A stretch of DNA of 6,382 nt, from NCBI GenBank assembly GCA_024636135.1, contig JAGXHP010000083.1:1-6382 (forward strand), read 5' to 3'. Source of the DNA: Chloroflexota bacterium. GTDB taxonomy: Bacteria > Chloroflexota > Limnocylindria > QHBO01. Below the pieces are notes generated by a model. It was not told where the DNA came from and did no database searches. It saw nothing but the letters and a program-made list of their open reading frames with translations. Below, one piece after another: positions 1-6,382 of the stretch (its first letter is position 1; every line of letters starts with the position of its first letter). The translations under genes and the position numbers were made by a program.

Positions 1-540
1 CGCATCGGGGCGGCGCTGCTGCTCGTGATGCCGTACGTCCCTCTCCTGTTCGCGGGCGCCGAGTGGGGCGCGTCGTCGCCGTTCCGCTACTTCACCTCGC
101 ACGCGTCACCGCAGCTGGCGCGGGCGGTGCGACGCGGCCGCCGCGAGGAGTTCAGCCACTTCCTCGAGGACGTGGCCAAGGTCCCCGATCCGCAGGACCT
201 CGCGACCTTCGAGGCTTCGAAGCTCGACTGGGACGAGCGCGATCGGGAGCCGCACGCCGCGATCCTCGGCTGGTACCGCGAGCTTCTCGCGCTGCGCCGG
301 CACTCGCCCTCCCTGCGCGACGCGGATCGCGACGCGGTGCAGGTCGCCTACGACGCGGATGCTGGCTGGATCCGGGTTGTCCGCGGCCGGATCACCGTCG
401 CCGCCAATCTCGGACCCTCTCCGGTCGAGGTCGAGGTGGGCGGCACGGTACGCCTGGGATGGCCCGAGGAGCTTGCGCCGGTTGGCGGGTCGGCCGTGAT
501 TCCACCCGACGGCGTGATCGTCACCGAGGCTCCGGGTTGA
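1..540 (+). CDS. treZ: Malto-oligosyltrehalose trehalohydrolase, C-terminal part (5' end outside window)
   Basis: Only the last 179 residues are present; the reading frame is open from base 1 and ends at TGA 538-540. TreZ is a cytoplasmic GH13 enzyme that hydrolyses the bond next to the terminal trehalose unit of maltooligosyl-trehalose (made by TreY), releasing free trehalose. Family hallmarks visible here, in partial numbering, are LFAGAEWGASSPF at residues 16-28, followed by a YFTSH segment (the 'FF-T-D/S-H' turn) at 30-34, then VPDPQD at 61-66 and TFEASKLDW at 69-77. The end of the protein is a small beta-rich domain with a VAANLG strand, as is usual at the C-terminus of GH13 enzymes. The catalytic Asp/Glu residues lie upstream of the window, so activity cannot be judged. 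It overlaps malQ by 4 bases, which implies cotranscription. treY would be expected to the left. The assignment rests on remembered family motifs; a generic GH13 hydrolase is the only real alternative and is much less likely. Confidence 0.9.
   Translation, partial: RIGAALLLVMPYVPLLFAGAEWGASSPFRYFTSHASPQLARAVRRGRREEFSHFLEDVAKVPDPQDLATFEASKLDWDERDREPHAAILGWYRELLALRRHSPSLRDADRDAVQVAYDADAGWIRVVRGRITVAANLGPSPVEVEVGGTVRLGWPEELAPVGGSAVIPPDGVIVTEAPG
526..529 (+). promoter_or_regulatory. Ribosome binding site for malQ supporting the TTG start
   Basis: GAGG inside the end of treZ lies 7 bases before TTG 537-539. This is good Shine-Dalgarno spacing and favours this TTG over the next in-frame ATG at 630-632. 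The TTG overlaps the treZ stop (TTGA, 537-540), so ribosomes finishing treZ could also reinitiate here. Confidence 0.6.
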
Positions 541-2339
541 GCCTCGACCTGGTCGACGAGACCTATATCGACGCGCTCGGCCAGCAGCGCACGATTGCAC
601 CGGAGGTCCGCGCGGCCGTCGTCGCCGCCATGCGGGAGGGCCAGGACGCGGGCCAGGGCGTCGCCATCGTTCGCCCGGGCGCCGTGCTCGCGAACCCCGG
701 ATCGGTGACCCTCGAGGACGGGGCCCAGCTCGGCCGGATCAACGCGCTGCCGCGTGACGTCCCATTCGGCTACCACCGCCTCGAGCCGGACGATGCGCCT
801 GCACAGCTCCTCATCACTGGTCCTGGTCGTTGTCACCTGCCGACCGGCCTGCGCGCCTGGGGCTGGGCGATCCAGCTGGCCACGACGCGATCGCGGCGCA
901 GCTGGGGCATCGGCGACCTCGGTGACCTTGGCGCTCTGGCTCGCTGGTCCGCCGATTCGGGTGCCGGCTTCGTGGCGGTCAGCCCCCTGGGCGCGCCGAA
1001 TCCGGGCCCGCGGCCGGAGCCGAGCCCGTACTACCCGAGCACACGGCGCTTCGGCAGTCCGCTCCACGTCGATGTCACCGCGCTCGCCGGGCCCGTTGAA
1101 GTCGCCGATCTCGCGGCACGGGGGCTGGCGCTCAACGACGAGCGGCTGATCGACCGCGGCCGCGTGCTCGAGCTCAAGCGGGAAGCCCTCGAGCGGATCT
1201 GGGCCGCCGGCATCCCCGACCGCTCGGCCTTCGAGACGTGGCGTGCCGAGCGTGGGACCCAGCTGGAGCGTTGGGCCGTGTTCTGCGTCCTGAGCGAGCG
1301 ATTCGGGCCCGGCTGGCACGCCTGGCCGGAGGAGCTCCGCGACCCCGATGGGTCTGCCGTCGCCCAGGCGGCATCCGAGTCCGCCGATGCCGTCGCCTTC
1401 CACGCCTGGGTCCAGTACGTCTTCGACCACCAGCTCGCCGATGCGTCGAGCCACCTCCGCCGCATCGCCGACATGCCGGTCGGCGTCGACCCCGGCGGGT
1501 TCGACGCCTGGGACTGGCAGGACCAGGTTGCCCAGGACATGACGGTTGGGGCGCCACCAGATCGCTTCAACAAGGCCGGCCAGGATTGGGGCCTGCCGCC
1601 GTTCATCCCGCACCGGCTGCGGAGCGCGGGGTATCGGCCCTTCATCGACACCATCCGCGCCCAGCTGCGCCACGCGGGCGGGCTGCGCATCGACCACGTG
1701 CTCGGGCTGTTCCGGCTGTGGTGGGTGCCGGCCGGGATGGGTCCGGCCCATGGCGCATACGTCCGATATCCGACCGAAGAGCTGCTCGAGATCGTGGCGC
1801 TCGAGAGCCATCGCGCCGGAGCGGTGGTCATCGGCGAAGACCTCGGGACAGTTCCGCCGGGCGTCCGCCACACGCTTCGCCGGCACCGGCTCCTCTCGAC
1901 CCGTCTCGTCCTGTTCGAGCGCAATCCGCCGGAGGCGTACCCGCGCCAGTCCTTCGCCGGGGTGACGACGCACGACCTGCCGACAGTCGCCGGGCTGTGG
2001 AGCGGGGCCGACCTGGCCGACCAGGCCGCCGCCGGCATCGTGCCCGACCCGGACGGCGCCGCGCTGCTGCGTTCGCGCCTCGCCGCAGCCGCCGATGTCG
2101 ACCCGCGGGCTGCGTCGACCGAGGTCAGTGCGGCGCTGCATCGGCGCCTGGCGGTGTCACCCTCCGCCCTGGTCGCCGCGACGCTGGAGGACGCCCTCGA
2201 TCTGCCGGAGCGCCCGAACCTGCCGGGAACCGTCGGTGCGCAACGACCGAACTGGTCGCGCGCGCTGCCGGTGCCGATCGAAGACCTCGGGGCGCATTCG
2301 GGCGTCGCGGCCACCACCGCGGCGCTCCGACGCCCCTAA
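537..2339 (+). CDS. malQ: 4-alpha-glucanotransferase (amylomaltase, GH77)
   Basis: A 600-residue cytoplasmic GH77 enzyme that transfers alpha-1,4-glucan segments between maltodextrins and releases glucose. An N-terminal region of about 100 residues precedes the GH77 barrel. The barrel shows W108 and WGIGDLGDL at 123-131, SPYYPSTRRF from 163, and GQDWGLPP from 348. The RIDH motif carries the expected nucleophile D386, GEDLG carries the acid/base E434, and THDLPT carries the third carboxylate D480. All three catalytic positions are therefore intact, at spacings (48 and 46) close to those of known amylomaltases. The C-terminus has the usual NWSRALPVPIEDL-type ending. The length lies between the roughly 500-residue Thermus type and the roughly 700-residue enterobacterial type. 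The frame stays open upstream to base 63, but that translation is Arg/Gly/Pro-rich shadow of treZ. MalQ-like sequence begins at LVDETYIDALG, just after TTG 537, which has a GAGG 7 bases upstream. It is probably cotranscribed with treZ, and its stop is 7 bases from the end of convergent glgB. Confidence 0.95.
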   Translation: MSLDLVDETYIDALGQQRTIAPEVRAAVVAAMREGQDAGQGVAIVRPGAVLANPGSVTLEDGAQLGRINALPRDVPFGYHRLEPDDAPAQLLITGPGRCHLPTGLRAWGWAIQLATTRSRRSWGIGDLGDLGALARWSADSGAGFVAVSPLGAPNPGPRPEPSPYYPSTRRFGSPLHVDVTALAGPVEVADLAARGLALNDERLIDRGRVLELKREALERIWAAGIPDRSAFETWRAERGTQLERWAVFCVLSERFGPGWHAWPEELRDPDGSAVAQAASESADAVAFHAWVQYVFDHQLADASSHLRRIADMPVGVDPGGFDAWDWQDQVAQDMTVGAPPDRFNKAGQDWGLPPFIPHRLRSAGYRPFIDTIRAQLRHAGGLRIDHVLGLFRLWWVPAGMGPAHGAYVRYPTEELLEIVALESHRAGAVVIGEDLGTVPPGVRHTLRRHRLLSTRLVLFERNPPEAYPRQSFAGVTTHDLPTVAGLWSGADLADQAAAGIVPDPDGAALLRSRLAAAADVDPRAASTEVSAALHRRLAVSPSALVAATLEDALDLPERPNLPGTVGAQRPNWSRALPVPIEDLGAHSGVAATTAALRRP

Positions 2340-2346
2340 CGACGAC

Positions 2347-2356
<10 letters not shown>
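2325..2356. terminator. Possible hairpin at the malQ/glgB convergent junction
   Basis: A perfect 7-bp inverted repeat, CTCCGAC at 2325-2331 and GTCGGAG at 2350-2356, flanks an 18-base loop that contains both stop codons (malQ TAA 2337-2339; glgB TGA on the minus strand, 2347-2349). It can form in either transcript. There is no run of T on either side, so it is not a classical intrinsic terminator, and a 7-bp repeat can arise by chance in such GC-rich DNA. It is listed because only 7 bases separate the two genes and no other terminator candidate is visible there. Confidence 0.25.
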
Positions 2357-4560
<2,204 letters not shown>

Positions 4561-4561
4561 G

Positions 4562-4585
4562 TCCCCGCAAGACCCATGCGAGGGG
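4562..4585 (-). promoter_or_regulatory. Possible hairpin covering the glgB translation start region
   Basis: In the 36 bases between the epimerase stop and glgB, CCCGCA at 4564-4569, with the adjoining C 4563, can pair with TGCG (4577-4580) plus GGG (4582-4584), leaving A 4581 bulged. The loop is 7 bases (4570-4576). In the leftward transcript the 3' arm is the G-rich tract immediately before the first glgB ATG, so folding could hide the ribosome-binding region or slow transcription between the two genes. There is no U tract, so termination is unlikely. This is structure read by eye only. Confidence 0.25.
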
Positions 4586-4596
4586 TCACGATGGGA

Positions 4597-5460
4597 TCAA
4601 GTTGGCCCGGCACGAGACACCCTGAGCCGGACCGAGAGTCGAAGCGTGTCGCCGGGAGCGAGCAGGGCGAGGGCGCCGCTCGCCCCGTCGCGAAGCCGCC
4701 GCAATCCCTGCGGCACGTGCGTCTGGGGCTCGACCGCGATGGCGCCGAGGTCCGACGGGCTGGCGGCCGTGACGTATCGCGCGGGCGCGTCGAACTCGAG
4801 CCGCGCGACGATGCCGTCGTCCGGCCAGGCGAGCTCGACGGGCGGATCGCCGATATCGGCCCACGTGGCATCGAGGTCATCGGCCATGGGGCCGAGCGCT
4901 CGGAGGTCGTACTCCGCGCCGACGGGCTGCGGGTCCGGCCCGGGTTGCGCGTTCGAGGGAAAGACCCCTCCCGCGTGCACGGCGACGAGCACCGGACGTC
5001 GGAACCAGGGGTGGAGGCCGATCCCCGCCGGCATCGGCGAGTCGCCGAGGTTTCGGAGCTCGAGATGCATCGTGAGCGTCAGATCCACCGCGGTCACATC
5101 GAACGTGACCTCGTACGGCCACGGCCAGCCGTCACCTCCACCGGCCACGCGCAGCCGGCCGTCGCCCACGACCTCCCAGGGGAGGGCGTACACCTGGCCG
5201 TGGATGGCGGAGCCGTCGTCGAAGTTCGCCTCCAGGTCCACCGCCGTGCCGGCGACGGCGGTCCGGCCGGCATCGACCCGGTTGCCCCAGGGGGCGAGGA
5301 CGTAGCACCCCCAGAAGAACGGATCCGCGGCGTGGGTTGCCGGGTCGGGCGGCGTCCGCAGGAGGTCAACGCCGAAGGCGCGCAGCCGATGCAGCCGCGC
5401 TCCGACCTCGGGCAGGAGCACGGCCTCGAGCGCGTCGGACGCGACGCGCACCTCTCTCAC
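4597..5460 (-). CDS. Aldose 1-epimerase (GalM-like mutarotase)
   Basis: A 287-residue protein of the galactose-mutarotase superfamily, whose cytoplasmic members interconvert alpha and beta anomers of aldoses. The conserved family positions are visible: PWGNR at 57-61 (sugar-contact Asn-Arg), IHG with H87, LHPWF with H150 (the proton-donor histidine in characterised mutarotases), and AVEPQTH with E244 (the position of the catalytic base). The residue set is therefore that of an active enzyme. The exact sugar, or a hexose-phosphate substrate, cannot be told from sequence. The start is taken as GTG 5458-5460, which overlaps the stop of the upstream M24 gene (GTGA, 5457-5460). No Shine-Dalgarno precedes it, so translation probably depends on coupling; a second GTG three codons later is possible. 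The frame is open much further upstream, but that translation is Arg-rich shadow of the M24 gene. Lying 36 bases ahead of glgB, it may act on glucose or maltose released during glucan turnover, which is an inference from context. Confidence 0.85.
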   Translation of the reverse strand: MREVRVASDALEAVLLPEVGARLHRLRAFGVDLLRTPPDPATHAADPFFWGCYVLAPWGNRVDAGRTAVAGTAVDLEANFDDGSAIHGQVYALPWEVVGDGRLRVAGGGDGWPWPYEVTFDVTAVDLTLTMHLELRNLGDSPMPAGIGLHPWFRRPVLVAVHAGGVFPSNAQPGPDPQPVGAEYDLRALGPMADDLDATWADIGDPPVELAWPDDGIVARLEFDAPARYVTAASPSDLGAIAVEPQTHVPQGLRRLRDGASGALALLAPGDTLRLSVRLRVSRAGPT

Positions 5461-6382
5461 GGTCGCATCGTCATGGCCCGGTCGGGCCGCAAGACGAACG
5501 GGGGAAGGTGCGCCGCGAGATTCGAGAGCGGCAGGACGTCGGGATGCAGCTCGATCCCCAGCTGATCGGCCATGAAGGCGCGACGTCGTTCGATCCGCTG
5601 CCAGGCCTCGGGGAAGCGATCGGCGAGCTCGTCGCGCAGCGACGCATCGGCGAGGGCGATGCCGTCCTCGATGTTCGTCGTGAAGTAGTCGGTGCCGGTG
5701 GCCGGGATGACGTCGACCTGGAAGCACATGCCCGAGCGCAGCTCGATCGTCGAGCCGGGCCCGATCGGCGAGTTCACCCACTCGTCGAGATGGAGCTGGT
5801 GGCCCGGGTTCAGGAAGATGCCGAAGAACGGGTCCCCCAGGTGCCTCCGCACGATCTCGTCGAGCATGCCGCCGGTGACGCCGATGCGGATCGTGGAGTA
5901 CCACTCGGCGATCGCGGCGAAGTACGGCGCGACGAGGCGATCCACGTAGTCGCGGATCGGCGGGTCGAGCTCGTCGGCCGACTCGACCACGAAGCCGGCG
6001 CGGCAGGAGAGCGCGCCCCAGATGCCGAAGGCCACGGTGAAGCGATCGCCGCGCTCGATCGGGCGATCGCCCGGGCTCAGCAGCCCCAACGAGGCTCGCG
6101 GCCCGGCGGTGAGCATGAGGTGGCAGGACAGCGGCCAGCCGTTCCAGCCGAGCAGGCGGACGGCCTCGCGCTCCGTCATTCCGGGCTCGAGGCCGGCGAG
6201 CAGCTGCCGCACGCCCGCCGAGGTCTGACAGCTGGCCCACTCGAAAGCCGCGAGCTGCTCCGGCTCGTTGATGATCCTCAGGCCGTCGGTGGCGTCGATG
6301 AGGATGCCGGTGGCGTTCGTCACCGATCCGCCCGGACCGACGAGGTCGCGGACCTCGTCCACCAGGTAGCTCGGGAGGTCGC
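5457..6382 (-). CDS. M24-fold (Xaa-Pro aminopeptidase/creatinase-like) protein, 5' end outside window
   Basis: The frame is open to the right edge, so the N-terminus is missing; a GTG at 6360-6362 could be taken for a start, but the frame continues beyond it as DLPSYLVDEV with family-like character. About 307 residues are visible, ending at TGA 5457-5459. The first part resembles the linker after a creatinase N-terminal domain. The pita-bread domain follows, with GLEPGMTEREA (around 6164-6196), the GDRFTVAFG strand (around 6021-6047), NPGHQLHLDEW (5778-5810), the LRSGMCFQVDVIP strand (around 5703-5738) and IEDG (5661-5672). Active M24 metallopeptidases use two Asp, one His and two Glu to bind two metals. 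Here both Asp positions in the segment 5991-6038 appear to be non-acidic, and the first Glu appears to be Asp (5712-5714); one His and the last Glu seem kept. It may therefore be a metal-free member, like creatinase, with a non-peptidase role. No function is assigned. It is coupled to the downstream epimerase by a 4-base overlap. Confidence 0.75.
   Translation of the reverse strand, partial: DLPSYLVDEVRDLVGPGGSVTNATGILIDATDGLRIINEPEQLAAFEWASCQTSAGVRQLLAGLEPGMTEREAVRLLGWNGWPLSCHLMLTAGPRASLGLLSPGDRPIERGDRFTVAFGIWGALSCRAGFVVESADELDPPIRDYVDRLVAPYFAAIAEWYSTIRIGVTGGMLDEIVRRHLGDPFFGIFLNPGHQLHLDEWVNSPIGPGSTIELRSGMCFQVDVIPATGTDYFTTNIEDGIALADASLRDELADRFPEAWQRIERRRAFMADQLGIELHPDVLPLSNLAAHLPPFVLRPDRAMTMRP

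Noticed and set aside
63..536. Upstream in-frame extension of malQ
   Set aside because: The added residues are Arg-rich shadow translation of treZ; MalQ-like sequence and a good ribosome binding site point to TTG 537.
348..2141. Long minus-strand open frame (597 codons) opposite malQ
   Set aside because: Its translation is low-complexity Arg/Gly/Pro/Ala-rich with no family motif, while the plus strand carries intact MalQ catalytic motifs. Long antisense frames are expected in DNA this GC-rich.
5461..6240. Upstream in-frame extension of the epimerase suggesting an M24/epimerase fusion
   Set aside because: The extension is the +1-type shadow of the M24 gene, is Arg-rich and has no motif; the epimerase family begins close to GTG 5458-5460.
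6360..6362. GTG considered as the true start of the M24-fold gene
   Set aside because: The frame continues to the window edge with family-like residues, and a protein starting here would lack the N-terminal domain expected of this class; the gene is more likely truncated by the window.

Overview
The window comes from a very GC-rich bacterial chromosome. Coding is dense, third codon positions are strongly G/C, and two of the inferred starts are TTG or GTG. The gene content and protein style would fit a high-GC Actinomycetota or Chloroflexota-type lineage, but nothing in the window settles the phylum. I see no mobile element, CRISPR array, RNA gene or integration scar. The longest stretch without a gene is about 36 bases.

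Layout. Two genes read rightward: the 3' end of treZ (malto-oligosyltrehalose trehalohydrolase, cut by the left edge), then malQ (GH77 4-alpha-glucanotransferase). malQ overlaps treZ by four bases through a TTGA junction. Three genes read leftward from the right edge: an M24 peptidase-fold ('pita-bread') protein cut by the right edge, then an aldose 1-epimerase-like protein overlapping it through a GTGA junction, then, after 36 bases, glgB (GH13 1,4-alpha-glucan branching enzyme). malQ and glgB converge with only 7 bases between their stop codons, and a short inverted repeat encloses both stops.

How the genes fit together. Four of the five genes plausibly serve alpha-glucan (glycogen/maltodextrin) and trehalose metabolism. 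GlgB builds alpha-1,6 branches, MalQ shuffles alpha-1,4 glucan segments and releases glucose, and TreZ (normally with TreY, presumably just off the left edge) releases trehalose from the reducing end of maltodextrins. The epimerase could interconvert anomers of the sugars released. The M24-fold gene is the outlier: it is tightly coupled to the epimerase gene but has no obvious link to glucan chemistry, and it appears to lack most of the metal ligands of active M24 peptidases.

Overall this is a fairly ordinary storage-carbohydrate locus. The points worth a second look are the apparently metal-less M24 homologue, the two translationally coupled non-ATG starts, and hairpins at the malQ/glgB junction and ahead of glgB. 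I did not find evidence of a new defence, mobile or regulatory system.
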